A stretch of DNA of 64,000 bases from Azospirillum doebereinerae (GTDB lineage Bacteria > Pseudomonadota > Alphaproteobacteria > Azospirillales > Azospirillaceae), in assembly GCF_003989665.1 (NCBI RefSeq), contig NZ_RZIJ01000003.1:186001-250000 (forward strand), given 5' to 3'. Below are positions 28,354-36,797 of the stretch, piece by piece. The position numbers and the translations under genes are program-made. A model generated the notes under the pieces. That model was not told the DNA's origin. It saw only the letters and a list, made by a program, of their open reading frames with translations, and did no database searches. Position 1 is the first letter of the stretch; each line of letters starts with the position of its first letter.

Positions 28354-28781
28354 CACTCAAAGAGTTCAAACGCTACGCCGCGGTCCATGGTGCCAACCTC
28401 GACCGCTGGCCCCCCCAGGTCGCCCCCGAGGCGCTGGCCCTGCTCGACGACAGCGAGGAGGCCCGGCGGGAGTTGGGCGACGCGGCGATCACCGACCAAC
28501 TGCTGAACGCCGCAACCGCGCCCGACCTGTCGGACGAGCGCGAACAGCGGGTCTACGATCGCATCTTCGAACGGCTCGCCGAACGGACGGTGCCGGAGTT
28601 CGTGCCATGGTTTCTCGCGAAATCCCCCCTGCGCGCCGCGCCGACCGCCGGGTTCCTGGCGGCGATGGCGGTTCTGGGCTTTCTGACCTACAATCAGGCC
28701 GTCCTGCCCTTTCAGCGGACGAACTCCCTGGATTTGTCCGGCGCGATGATCGTCAGCAGTTATTTGGGAGAGACTCGATGA
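28350..28781 (+). CDS. Putative membrane anti-sigma factor
   Basis: A 143-residue protein with a cytoplasmic N-terminal part carrying the LKEFKRYAAVHGANLDRWP motif often seen in alphaproteobacterial proteins encoded beside ECF sigma factors, one transmembrane segment (about 97-115, AAPTAGFLAAMAVLGFLTY) and a short periplasmic tail. Position directly after the sigma gene with an ATGA overlap supports an anti-sigma role. No zinc-binding ZAS motif (HxxxCxxC) is present, so redox or metal sensing would rest with the partner. Confidence 0.7.
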   Translation: MTLKEFKRYAAVHGANLDRWPPQVAPEALALLDDSEEARRELGDAAITDQLLNAATAPDLSDEREQRVYDRIFERLAERTVPEFVPWFLAKSPLRAAPTAGFLAAMAVLGFLTYNQAVLPFQRTNSLDLSGAMIVSSYLGETR

Positions 28782-29230
28782 TTCCGACTGCGACGCCGAC
28801 TGCCCGGCGCCGTTGGCCGTGGTTCCTTCTGGTCGGTTCCCTGGCGGTGAACATGCTGGCCGGCGGCTTCGCCGTCGCCCATATGCTGCGCCCTCCCCCG
28901 CCGCCGCCGGGACCGGAGGCGGTCGCCCATTTCATCGACGGCGTCTCCAAGCATCTGCCAGCGGCCGACGCGGCGATCCTGCGCAACGCGCTGGACGAGG
29001 CCCGGCCATTGTTCGCCCGCATGGACGAGAAGCGCGCCGCCTTCGGCCCGCGCCTGCGGGCCGAATTGGCCGCCAAGCCCTTCGACCAGGAGCGCCTCAA
29101 GGCGCTGATCGACGCCAATCGCGTCGAGGACGAGCGGCTGCGGGGAGAGATCGACGACCGTGTGGTGACGACTCTCGGCCGCCTGTCCCCGGAGGCGCGC
29201 CACCGCCTGTCGGAAAGCCGCGTGCCCTGA
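28778..29230 (+). CDS. Periplasmic heavy-metal sensor / Spy-CpxP-like protein
   Basis: A 150-residue protein with an N-terminal membrane anchor (WFLLVGSLAVNMLAGGFAVA), a Pro-rich linker and a helical periplasmic domain including DAAILRNALDEARPLFARM and LRAELAAKPFDQERLKALI, ending in the LSPEARHRLSE motif. This is the CpxP/Spy/CnrX-type helical hairpin fold that binds metals or unfolded proteins. With the upstream sigma and anti-sigma genes it should form the sensing part of a three-gene envelope or metal stress module. Confidence 0.8.
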   Translation: MIPTATPTARRRWPWFLLVGSLAVNMLAGGFAVAHMLRPPPPPPGPEAVAHFIDGVSKHLPAADAAILRNALDEARPLFARMDEKRAAFGPRLRAELAAKPFDQERLKALIDANRVEDERLRGEIDDRVVTTLGRLSPEARHRLSESRVP

Positions 29231-29247
29231 CCTTCCAAGGTCAGGGC
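29224..29247. terminator. Hairpin overlapping two convergent stop codons
   Basis: GCCCTGACCTT (29224-29234) and AAGGTCAGGGC (29237-29247) form a perfect stem covering the ends of both convergent genes. There is no T tract on either strand. It may limit read-through in both directions. Confidence 0.5.
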
Positions 29248-29765
29248 GCGGTCGCGTTCCGCTCCAGAAGAGCCAGAAGCCCGGCCAGCAACTCGGCCGG
29301 GCGGGGCGGGCAGCCGGGAATCCGCAGATCGACCGGCAGCACCGCCTCCACCGCGCCGACGCAGGCGTAGGATCCCGCAAACACCCCCCCGTCGATGGCG
29401 CAGGCGCCGCAGGCCACCACCCATTTGGGATCGGGGGTCGCTTCCCAGGTCCGGCGCAGGGCGTCCGCCATGTTCCGCGTCACCGGGCCGGTCACCAACA
29501 GCACGTCGGCGTGGCGCGGCGAGGCGACGAAGCGGATCCCGAAACGCTCCACATCGTAGACCGGGTTGTTGAGCGCGTGGATTTCCAGCTCGCACCCGTT
29601 GCAGGACCCGGCGTCGACCTGTCGGATCGACAGGCTGCGGCCCAACCGCGCCTTGGACGCGCGGTCGACGCGGCCCGCCAACTCGGCCAGGGCGGTTTCG
29701 GACGGACCGGGCGACGCCTCCGTCACCGGCCCGCCGGTCAGGGACCGCAGAATGTGCTTGAACAC
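29241..29765 (-). CDS. hyfI: HyfI/NuoB-like iron-sulfur small subunit of an Ehr-type complex
   Basis: A 174-residue protein homologous to the small subunit of group 4 hydrogenases and to NuoB. The proximal 4Fe-4S ligands are present: GSCNGCELEIHAL (Cys55, Cys58), VVACGACAIDGG (Cys119/Cys122) and IPGCPPRP (Cys152). It should pass electrons next to the large subunit at 29779-31332. It is the last gene of the hyfBCEFGI-like operon. No separate polyferredoxin gene was found nearby. Confidence 0.88.
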   Translation of the reverse strand: MFKHILRSLTGGPVTEASPGPSETALAELAGRVDRASKARLGRSLSIRQVDAGSCNGCELEIHALNNPVYDVERFGIRFVASPRHADVLLVTGPVTRNMADALRRTWEATPDPKWVVACGACAIDGGVFAGSYACVGAVEAVLPVDLRIPGCPPRPAELLAGLLALLERNATAP

Positions 29766-29778
29766 CGGCAGCCTCCCC

Positions 29779-31332
29779 TTACAGATCGTGGCCCGAGTAG
29801 GAACAGTTGAAGGACTTGTTGCACAAGGGAAAGTCCGCGACGATGTTGCCCTCGATGGCGGCTTCCAGCAGCGGCCATTGGAACCAGGACGGGTCGCGCG
29901 GGTGGCAGCGCCCGATGGTGCCGTCCGCGTCGACGCGGACCCAGGTCAGGATCTCGCCCCGAAAGGATTCGACCAGCGCCATCCCTTCCCCGCCCCGCCC
30001 CGCCGGCATGGACGCCAGCGGCGGCGGCGTGATGCCGTCCGGACCGCGCGGGACACCCGGCATCCGGCGCAGGATCTGGTCGATCAGGGACAAGGACTGC
30101 TCCACCTCGCGGATGCGGATCCACAGGCGGGCGTTCACGTCACCCTCGGTCAGGACCGGAACCTCGAACTCAAGCTCGATGTAGGGCGCGTAGCCCGGCG
30201 CCTTGCGGGCGTCCAGACCACGCCCCGACGCCCGCCCGACGAAGCCGCCGGCCCCGAAACGGGCGGCCAGACCGGTGGTGACGATGCCGGTCGACAGCGT
30301 GCGGTCCTGCAGCGACGCCTTGCCGTCGTAGACCGCGACCAGCGGTGCAAAGCGGCGGCGCAGTTCGGCGGTCAGGTCGAACAGACGCTTCGGCCCGGTC
30401 TCCGCGATGTCCAGGGCAACGCCGCCGGGCACCACCCGGTCCATCATCAGCCGGTGCCCGAAACAGGAATCGGCCGCGCGCAGCACCAGTTCGCGCAGTT
30501 GGCCCAGCTCGGCCAGCAGGAAGGAAAAAGCCGCGTCGTTGCAGACCGCGCCGATGTCGCCGAGATGGTTGGCGACACGCTCCAACTCCGCCATCAGGGC
30601 GCGCAGCCAGACCGCGCGCGGCGGGATGTCGACGCCGAGCGCCGCCTCGACCGCTTGGGCGAAGGCGATGGAATGGGCCACGGTGCTGTCGCCGGACAGC
30701 CGGGCGACGATCCGTGCGGCGTCGGTGGGCGTCTTGCCGCGCATCAGCCCCTCGAGGCCCTTGTGGACGTAGCCAAGCCGCTCCTCCAGCCGCACCACCG
30801 TCTCGCCGTTGGCGGTGAAGCGGAAATGGCCGGGCTCGATGATGCCGGCATGCACCGGTCCAACCGGGATCTGGTGCAGGCCGTGGCCCTCCGCCTTCAG
30901 GAAGGGATAGGGTACCGCCGTCGCCCCTTGTTCCGGCGCGTCGGCCAGCGGATGGCGCACGCCCCAATGGCCGTGATCCAGCCAGGGGCGGTCGTCGGAG
31001 ATCCCCTCCGCCGTCAGGCCGAACAGGTCGCAGGCCGCGCGCTCCAGCCGGATCGCGGCGGGGCGGACGGCGGACAGGCTGGGGAAGCGGCCCTCCGGGC
31101 AGGGCAGGCTGATCACCGCGACCTCTCCCGCCGCCTCCGCGCGCAAGGCGGCGTGGACCGCCGCCGGCTCGCCCCACAAGCCCAGCAGCGACCAGTCGGC
31201 GACGCCCAGATTCTCGATCAGGGTCAGCCAGCCGGCGCGGTCGGTGACGTGGCGCGGCCAGGGCCGGTGATCCGGCACCGGACGGCCGATGCGGGCCAGC
31301 AGGCCGAACAGGGTGTCCTCGCCCTCTTCCAT
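29779..31332 (-). CDS. hyfG: HyfG/NuoCD-like large subunit lacking NiFe-ligand cysteines
   Basis: A 517-residue fusion of a NuoC-like N-terminal domain (about 1-150) and a NuoD/hydrogenase large-subunit domain. At the place of the hydrogenase RxCGxC motif the sequence is RLSGDST (211-217), and the C-terminal end is DFPLCNKSFNCSYSGHDL, which lacks a DPCxxC motif. The nickel-iron site therefore cannot be built as in hydrogenases, while the rest of the fold is intact. The protein fits energy-converting hydrogenase-related (Ehr) complexes. ATG at 31332 (MEEGEDTLFG) was chosen; the upstream frame overlaps the hyfF gene. The redox substrate is unknown. Confidence 0.88.
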   Translation of the reverse strand: MEEGEDTLFGLLARIGRPVPDHRPWPRHVTDRAGWLTLIENLGVADWSLLGLWGEPAAVHAALRAEAAGEVAVISLPCPEGRFPSLSAVRPAAIRLERAACDLFGLTAEGISDDRPWLDHGHWGVRHPLADAPEQGATAVPYPFLKAEGHGLHQIPVGPVHAGIIEPGHFRFTANGETVVRLEERLGYVHKGLEGLMRGKTPTDAARIVARLSGDSTVAHSIAFAQAVEAALGVDIPPRAVWLRALMAELERVANHLGDIGAVCNDAAFSFLLAELGQLRELVLRAADSCFGHRLMMDRVVPGGVALDIAETGPKRLFDLTAELRRRFAPLVAVYDGKASLQDRTLSTGIVTTGLAARFGAGGFVGRASGRGLDARKAPGYAPYIELEFEVPVLTEGDVNARLWIRIREVEQSLSLIDQILRRMPGVPRGPDGITPPPLASMPAGRGGEGMALVESFRGEILTWVRVDADGTIGRCHPRDPSWFQWPLLEAAIEGNIVADFPLCNKSFNCSYSGHDL

Positions 31333-31342
31333 GCGCCCTCCC

Positions 31343-32794
31343 CTATCCCAGCAACGCGGCGACGGTCTGGAACCACCCAACCAGCGGTCCCGGCAGCCAC
31401 AGCCCGGCCAGCAGCACCAGCGCCAGATGCGCGTAGAGCGGAACCAGCGTGCCGTGGATCGGCCTGCCCGCGCCCGCCGCTTCGCCAACGCTGGGCTCAC
31501 CAAAGCATATTTGCTGCACCCGCAGCACCAGCGCCCCGAAAGCCAGCAGAATGCCGCCGGACAGCGCCAGCGCCAGCAGCGGCTGGCGCGCGAAGGTGCT
31601 GGTGATCAGCAGGAACTCGCTCATGAACACGCCGAAGGGCGGCAGCCCGGCGATCGCCACCACCCCGGCCAGCAGGCCCCAGCCGAGCGCCGGATGGCTG
31701 ACCGTCAGCCCGCGGATGCCGTCGATGCGCTGGGTTCCCGTGACCTGCACCGCATGCCCGACGGCGTAGAAGATCGCCGATTTGGTCAGGCTGTGCATCG
31801 CCATGTGCAGCAGCCCGGCGAAGCTCGCCAGCGGCCCGCCGATCCCGAAGGCGACGGTGACGATGCCCATGTGCTCGATGGAGCTGTAGGCGAAGAAGCG
31901 CTTGATGTCGCGCCGCCGGTACAGCATCAGCCCGGCCAGCAGCAGCGACATCAGGCCCATGGCGATCATCAGCGGTCCCGGCGCCATCGCCGCCCCGTTC
32001 GCCGCCAGCAGCATCTTGAAGCGCAGCACCGCGCAGAGCGCCACGTTCAGCAGCAGCCCCGACAGCACGGCGGAGATCGGCGTCGGCCCCTCCGCGTGGG
32101 CATCGGGCAGCCACGCGTGCAGCGGCGCCAGACCGATCTTGGTGCCGTAGCCGATCAGCAGGAAGACGAAGGCGAGGTTCAGGATGTTCGGGTCGATCCG
32201 GGCGGCGTGCTCCAACAGCAGGGTCCAGGTCATCGCCGCCATTCCCGGCCCCATCACCGGCTGCGCCGCCAGATAGATCAGGATGGTGCCGAACAGGGCG
32301 AGCGCGATGCCGACGCCGCAGAGGATGAAGTACTTCCACGCCGCCTCGATGCTGGCCGCCGTGCGGTAGAGGCTGACCATCAGCACGGTGGTCAGCGTCG
32401 CTCCCTCCACCGCCACCCACAGCACGCCGAGGTTGTTGGCCGACAGCGCCAGCAGCATGGTGAACAGGAAGGCCTGGTACATGGCGTGGTAGAAGCGCAG
32501 CCGCAGCGGGTTCAGCGTGCCGCTCTCGACCTCGTGCCCGATGTAGCCGGCGGAGAACACCGAGGTCGTCAGCCCGACGAAGGCGGTCAGCCCGATCAGG
32601 GTGACGTTGAAGGCGTCGAGCAGCAGGAACACGCCGGCCGCCGGCTCCGCCGCGAACAGCGGCAGCGCCGCCGCCAGGGTCAGCGCGCTGGCCCCGACGT
32701 TCAGCCGGGCGGCCAGCCGCCAGCCCGGCACCAGCGCCAGCAGCAGGGCCGAGACCAGCGGGATCCCCAGGACCAGAGGCAGGAAGGGGGTCAA
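31343..32794 (-). CDS. hyfF: HyfF-like antiporter/proton-pump subunit (NuoN/NuoL family)
   Basis: A 483-residue, multi-spanning membrane subunit. It shows KYFILCGVGIALALFGTIL, GYGTKIGLAPLHAWLPDAHA with the conserved lysine and histidine, and FAYSSIEHMGIV. Members form proton- or sodium-conducting channels of hydrogenase-4, Ehr and complex I. It overlaps hyfE by four bases and precedes the large-subunit gene by ten bases. Confidence 0.9.
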   Translation of the reverse strand: MTPFLPLVLGIPLVSALLLALVPGWRLAARLNVGASALTLAAALPLFAAEPAAGVFLLLDAFNVTLIGLTAFVGLTTSVFSAGYIGHEVESGTLNPLRLRFYHAMYQAFLFTMLLALSANNLGVLWVAVEGATLTTVLMVSLYRTAASIEAAWKYFILCGVGIALALFGTILIYLAAQPVMGPGMAAMTWTLLLEHAARIDPNILNLAFVFLLIGYGTKIGLAPLHAWLPDAHAEGPTPISAVLSGLLLNVALCAVLRFKMLLAANGAAMAPGPLMIAMGLMSLLLAGLMLYRRRDIKRFFAYSSIEHMGIVTVAFGIGGPLASFAGLLHMAMHSLTKSAIFYAVGHAVQVTGTQRIDGIRGLTVSHPALGWGLLAGVVAIAGLPPFGVFMSEFLLITSTFARQPLLALALSGGILLAFGALVLRVQQICFGEPSVGEAAGAGRPIHGTLVPLYAHLALVLLAGLWLPGPLVGWFQTVAALLG

Positions 32795-33450
32795 TCGCTT
32801 TCCCCTCGGAAGCGCTCGATCCGGCGCAGGTCGAGCGTGTCGAAGCGCTCGCGAATCTGGAACAGGAAGATGCCGAAAATGATGAAGGCGACCATCACCG
32901 AGAAGGCGATGGACATCTCCACCACCAGCGGCATGCCGGCGACGCCGACCGCCGCCAGGATCAGCCCGTTCTCGATCGACATGAAGCCGACGACCTGGCT
33001 GACGGCGTTGCGCCGCGCGATCATCATCAGCAGGCCTAGCAGCACCACCGAAAGGGACAGCGCCAGATCCTCGCGGGTCAGGGCGGTCGCGTTCTCGGTC
33101 ACCGGCAGGACCAGCAGGATCGACAGGGTGACCAGCGACACCCCGGCCAGCATGGTCAGACCGATGCCCAGCGCCGGCTCGACCGTGCGGTGGATGTTCA
33201 GTCGCCGGACGATGCGGTGCAGAGCGACCGGGATGGCGATGGCCTTCAGCGTCAGGGTCAGCAGCGCCGTGATGTAAAGGTGCGGCTCGTCATGGGCGTA
33301 GCCCTGCCACGCGGCCGCCGCGCTCAGCGCCAGGGCCTGCACCGTGAAGACGTTGAGCAGCGCGAACAGCCGGCGCTGGTAGAGCAGCGCGAAGCTGGTC
33401 AGCAGCACCAGCGTGCCGAGGAGATGGGCCGCGTCGTAGCCGAAATCCAT
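32791..33450 (-). CDS. hyfE: HyfE-like membrane subunit (NuoK-related)
   Basis: About 219 residues, nearly all hydrophobic, with about six to seven membrane helices. It carries VLLGLLMMIARRNAVSQVVG and FMSIENGLILAAVG, the glutamate-bearing segment typical of NuoK/HyfE. ATG at 33450 (MDFGYDAAHLLG) is preferred; a GTG at 33459 overlapping the hyfC stop is also possible. Confidence 0.88.
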   Translation of the reverse strand: MDFGYDAAHLLGTLVLLTSFALLYQRRLFALLNVFTVQALALSAAAAWQGYAHDEPHLYITALLTLTLKAIAIPVALHRIVRRLNIHRTVEPALGIGLTMLAGVSLVTLSILLVLPVTENATALTREDLALSLSVVLLGLLMMIARRNAVSQVVGFMSIENGLILAAVGVAGMPLVVEMSIAFSVMVAFIIFGIFLFQIRERFDTLDLRRIERFRGESD

Positions 33451-33455
33451 GGCCC

Positions 33456-34400
33456 TCACACCCCGCGCGACACGTAGAGGAAGATGGCGCCGAGCAGGCT
33501 CAGCAGCAGGGCGCCGCCCAGGAACTCGCCGACGCGGAAGACCCGCATCTTGGCGATGGAGGTCTCGAACAGGGCGAGCGCCGCTCCGGCCAGGGCAAGC
33601 TTCGCCAGGAAGGCCAGAAGCCCGACGATGGCGCTGCCCCCGGTGGGGGGCGCCATGCCCCAGGGGGCGAAGACGCAGGCGATCAGCGCCGCGTAGAGCA
33701 GCAGCTTGAGCATCGCCGCCGCCTCGATCAGCGCCAGATGACGGCCGGAATACTCCAGCACCATCGCCTCGTGGACCATGGTCAGTTCCAGATGCGTGGC
33801 CGGGTTGTCGATGGGGATGCGGGCGTTCTCGGCGATGGCGACCATCACCAGCGCGATCAGCGCCAAGGCCAGCGAGACCCGCAAGCCCACCGCCCCCGAC
33901 ATCATGAACCCGGCGATCTCGGCCAGCGAGGTGGAGCGGACCAGGATGGCGACGGAGAACACCACCATCAGCATGGCCGGTTCGGCGAGCGCCGCGATCA
34001 TCATCTCGCGCGAGGAGCCCAGCCCACCGAAACTGGTGCCGGTGTCCATCCCGGCGAGCGCCAGGAAGAAGCGGGCGGTCCCCAGCAGCGCGATCAGCGC
34101 GATCAGGTCGGCGGTGGGCGCCAGGGCGAGTTGCGTGGTGAAGACGGGCACCAGCCCGGCCGCCAGCCAGATCGCCGTGAACATCACGTAGGGCACGGAG
34201 CGGAACAGCCAGGAGGCGTTGCGGGCGAGCACGACCTCCTTGCGCAGCAGCCGCATCAAGTCCCGGTAGGGCTGCACCGGCGACGGCCCCCGCCGCCCGA
34301 CCAGCCGCGCCTTGACCAGCCGGATCCAGCCGGTCAACAGCGGCGCCAGAACCAGCACCAAGGCCATTTGCGCAATCTGGTGGAAAACCGCCGCGATCAT
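33456..34400 (-). CDS. hyfC: HyfC-like membrane subunit (NuoH-related)
   Basis: A 314-residue membrane protein of the HycD/HyfC/NuoH family. The signature ENARIPIDNPATHLELTMVH, then EAMVLEYSGRHLALIEAAAM, is intact, as is RRGPSPVQPYRDLMRLLRKE near the N-terminus. It anchors the soluble arm and links it to the ion-pumping subunits. It overlaps hyfB by four bases. Confidence 0.93.
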   Translation of the reverse strand: MIAAVFHQIAQMALVLVLAPLLTGWIRLVKARLVGRRGPSPVQPYRDLMRLLRKEVVLARNASWLFRSVPYVMFTAIWLAAGLVPVFTTQLALAPTADLIALIALLGTARFFLALAGMDTGTSFGGLGSSREMMIAALAEPAMLMVVFSVAILVRSTSLAEIAGFMMSGAVGLRVSLALALIALVMVAIAENARIPIDNPATHLELTMVHEAMVLEYSGRHLALIEAAAMLKLLLYAALIACVFAPWGMAPPTGGSAIVGLLAFLAKLALAGAALALFETSIAKMRVFRVGEFLGGALLLSLLGAIFLYVSRGV

Positions 34401-36427
34401 GGCCGCACCACCGCGACCAGAATCAGCACCAGGACCAGCGCCGCGAACATCAGCGTCAGGTAGCTGCGGATGGTCAGGAATTGCAGCACGTCCGCTTGGC
34501 GGGTCAGCCAGTCGACCGCGCGCCGCAACGGCGTGAACAGGAAGGCCCAGGCCGGATCGGTCCAGGTCACGGTCAGCCGCGCGGGCCGGGTGTCGCCCGG
34601 CTCCGGCATCTCGACCCGGTCGCGGGCGGCGAACACCGTGCCGCCGAAGACGCGGCGGATCGGCTGGGCGAAGCTCGACGCGCTGTATTGCGAGACGGCC
34701 AGCGGATCGGGCTCTTCATGGCCGCAGCCCCAGGCGGTGGACCAGCGCACCCGGTCGGACGCCCGGCGGTGGATCACCAATACCAGCACGACCGACAGCG
34801 CTGCGATCACCGCCAGCAGCACCAGCCCGTTGTAGGAATTGCCGATGGCCGAAGTCGGGGACAGCCAGATCCAGGGCTGGTAGGCGCGGTCGTCGAACGG
34901 CCCGGCGTCGACCATGGCGCGCACCGCCGGCTCGAACAGCCGGATCAGCGGCGTCGGCAGCACGCCCAGCACGACACACAGCACCGCCGGCACCACCATG
35001 CCGATCCGCATGGCCGAACCGACCTCCCCCGCCCGCTCCGCCTCGGCCGAGCGGGGCCGCCCAAGGAAGGCGATGCCGTAGAACCGCACGAAGCAGGCCG
35101 CCGCCAGGGCCGCCGCGAGCGCCACCGCCGCCCCGACCACGGCGATGCCGATCTTCAGCGACCACTCCGGCAGGGCCGGGGCGTTGAGGATCGCCTGGAA
35201 CAGCAGCCATTCGCCGACGAAGCCGTTCAGCGGCGGCAGCGCCGAGATCGCGGCGGCACCGACCAGCGCCAGGAAGGCCGTCGTCGGCATGCGGTGGATC
35301 AGCCCGCCCAGCCGGTTCAGGTCGCGGGACCCGGTCGCGGTCAGCACGGCACCGGCCACGTAGAACAGCAGGCTCTTGAACAGGGAATGGTTGACGACGT
35401 GCAGCAGCGCCGCGCTCAGCGCCAGGGCGGCGATGACCGGCGTGTGGCTGGCCTTGAAGACCAGCGCCAGCCCCAGCGCGATGACGATCACCCCGATGTT
35501 CTCGATGGTCGAGCAGGCCAGCAGCCGCTTCACGTCGTCCTGCATCAGGGCGTAAAGCACGCCCATCACCGCCGTCGCCGACCCCGCCGCCATCAGCGCC
35601 CCACCCCACCACCAGACCGGCTCGCCCAGCAGGTCGAACAGCACGCGGACCAGGGCGTAGACCGCCACCTTGGTCATCACGCCGGACATCAGCGCCGACA
35701 CATGGCTGGGCGCGGCCGGGTGGGCCAGCGGCAGCCAGACGTGCAGAGGCACCAACCCGGCTTTCGATCCGGCGCCCAGCATCACCAGCAGGACGGTCAG
35801 CGCGGCGGCCCCGCCCTGAGGCGCGTGGGCGCGGATTGCGTCGAAACGGTAATCGCCCAAGCCCCCGGCGAGCAGGCCGAAGGCCAACAGCAAGCAGGCC
35901 GTGCCGGCGCTCGCCATGACGAGGTAGAGACGCGCGGCGTCCGGCGTTTCCGATTCACGGTGGGTGGACAGCACCAGCAGCCAGGAGGCCAGCGACATGA
36001 ACTCCCACGACACCAGGAAGGTGAAGGCGTCGTCGGCCAGCAGCACGAGGCTCATGCCGGCCAGGAACAGCGGGAAGAAGGGCAGAACCGGGCCGGACGC
36101 CGCCGCGTGGCCGTGCGCGTGGGCGCGCTCGTAACCCCAGCCGAACAGGCTGGCGGTGACGCCGCCGAAGCCGACGACGAGCAGGAAGAAGGCCGACAGC
36201 CCGTCGGCCCGCAGATGCGCCCCGATCCAGGGAATTCCCATCGGCAGGGTCAGCGCGACCGGCGCGCTCCGCCCCGCCAAGGCGACCGCCGCCCACAGCG
36301 CGATCACCCCGCAGGCCGCCGCCGTCCCGCCATAGACGGCCGTGCCGGCCCAGCTTTTCCGGCGCGCCGCGACGGCGAGTCCCGCCATGACGAGCAGGAA
36401 AAGGATGGCTGCGAGGAGAAACGCCAA
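34397..36427 (-). CDS. hyfB: HyfB-like antiporter/proton-pump subunit (NuoL family)
   Basis: About 676 residues of a NuoL/HyfB-type membrane subunit: SWEFMSLASWLLVLSTHRES, GAGSKAGLVPLHVWLPLAHP with conserved Lys and His, LLACSTIENIGVIVIALGLA and a VTATGSRDLN region, followed by a long C-terminal part. The start is uncertain. TTG at 36427 keeps the first membrane helix (AFLLAAILFLLVMAGLAV) and gives the usual family length; ATG at 36388 would truncate that helix. A small hairpin (CGGTTGG/CCAACCG, 36438-36458) lies just before the start and a cysteine-rich leader ORF and terminator lie further upstream. Confidence 0.85.
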   Translation of the reverse strand: MAFLLAAILFLLVMAGLAVAARRKSWAGTAVYGGTAAACGVIALWAAVALAGRSAPVALTLPMGIPWIGAHLRADGLSAFFLLVVGFGGVTASLFGWGYERAHAHGHAAASGPVLPFFPLFLAGMSLVLLADDAFTFLVSWEFMSLASWLLVLSTHRESETPDAARLYLVMASAGTACLLLAFGLLAGGLGDYRFDAIRAHAPQGGAAALTVLLVMLGAGSKAGLVPLHVWLPLAHPAAPSHVSALMSGVMTKVAVYALVRVLFDLLGEPVWWWGGALMAAGSATAVMGVLYALMQDDVKRLLACSTIENIGVIVIALGLALVFKASHTPVIAALALSAALLHVVNHSLFKSLLFYVAGAVLTATGSRDLNRLGGLIHRMPTTAFLALVGAAAISALPPLNGFVGEWLLFQAILNAPALPEWSLKIGIAVVGAAVALAAALAAACFVRFYGIAFLGRPRSAEAERAGEVGSAMRIGMVVPAVLCVVLGVLPTPLIRLFEPAVRAMVDAGPFDDRAYQPWIWLSPTSAIGNSYNGLVLLAVIAALSVVLVLVIHRRASDRVRWSTAWGCGHEEPDPLAVSQYSASSFAQPIRRVFGGTVFAARDRVEMPEPGDTRPARLTVTWTDPAWAFLFTPLRRAVDWLTRQADVLQFLTIRSYLTLMFAALVLVLILVAVVRP

Positions 36428-36437
36428 AATCCCAGAC

Positions 36438-36458
36438 CGGTTGGAGTAATCCCAACCG
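36438..36458 (-). promoter_or_regulatory. Hairpin just upstream of the hyfB-like start
   Basis: CGGTTGG (36438-36444) and CCAACCG (36452-36458) form a 7-bp stem with a seven-base loop about ten bases before the proposed TTG start. It could mask the ribosome-binding region; this is inference. Confidence 0.4.
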
Positions 36459-36539
36459 ATTGTAAGGATGTTTCCCCCCAGCTTGGCAAGGGGAAAAACT
36501 CTGTCGCGCCCCGCTCCGATGGTCGCGGGAGTTGCCCAG

Positions 36540-36578
36540 AAAAAAGGCGGCTCAGCCACAGATGCAGCGAGCCGCCTT
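36540..36578 (-). terminator. Leader terminator upstream of the hyf-like operon
   Basis: On the minus strand AAGGCGGCTC pairs with GAGCCGCCTT (arms 36569-36578 and 36544-36553) and the stem is directly followed by six T. No complete minus-strand gene lies upstream, since tex is on the plus strand. It therefore ends a short leader RNA or acts as an attenuator of the hyfB-like operon, whose start is about 110 bases further on. Confidence 0.7.
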
Positions 36579-36635
36579 GAGTTTGGTTCGGGAGGAAACG
36601 CAACCAAGTTGCACGCACAGATGTAGCGCCAACAT
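36552..36635 (-). CDS. Putative 27-residue cysteine-rich leader peptide
   Basis: A tiny ORF that starts ATG TTG GCG CTA and encodes 27 residues with four cysteines (positions 7, 12, 24 and 26; the last two in RCICG). The last eight codons lie inside the terminator hairpin and its TGA falls in the right arm, the classic geometry of an attenuation leader. No strong ribosome-binding site is visible, and I know no homologue. It may be chance; the position and cysteine density are the only support. Confidence 0.35.
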   Translation of the reverse strand: MLALHLCVQLGCVSSRTKLKAARCICG

Positions 36636-36797
36636 GGTTAACGAGCTGTGAACGGGGTCACGGGAAAGTGCTGCTACCACCTTTTTGCGAAAATCCCGAC
36701 CCGACACGCCTTGACCATCGGGAGACTGGTCGGCCCACCCCGATCGCGGTATAGGAGCGGCCTTCCGGCTTCCATAACCAGCGCGGTCCCCATCCTC

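Noticed and set aside
29241..36427. Functional NiFe hydrogenase-4 or formate hydrogenlyase
   Set aside because: The large subunit lacks both cysteine pairs that bind the NiFe centre, and no maturation or formate dehydrogenase gene is nearby.
34481..36580. Plus-strand reading frame of 699 codons across the hyfB-like gene
   Set aside because: Shadow of the HyfB-like membrane protein; His/Gln/Arg-rich and without membrane segments.
36711..36755. Promoter for tex from TTGACC and TATAGG
   Set aside because: The hexamers are 33 bases apart, far outside the usual 16-18.
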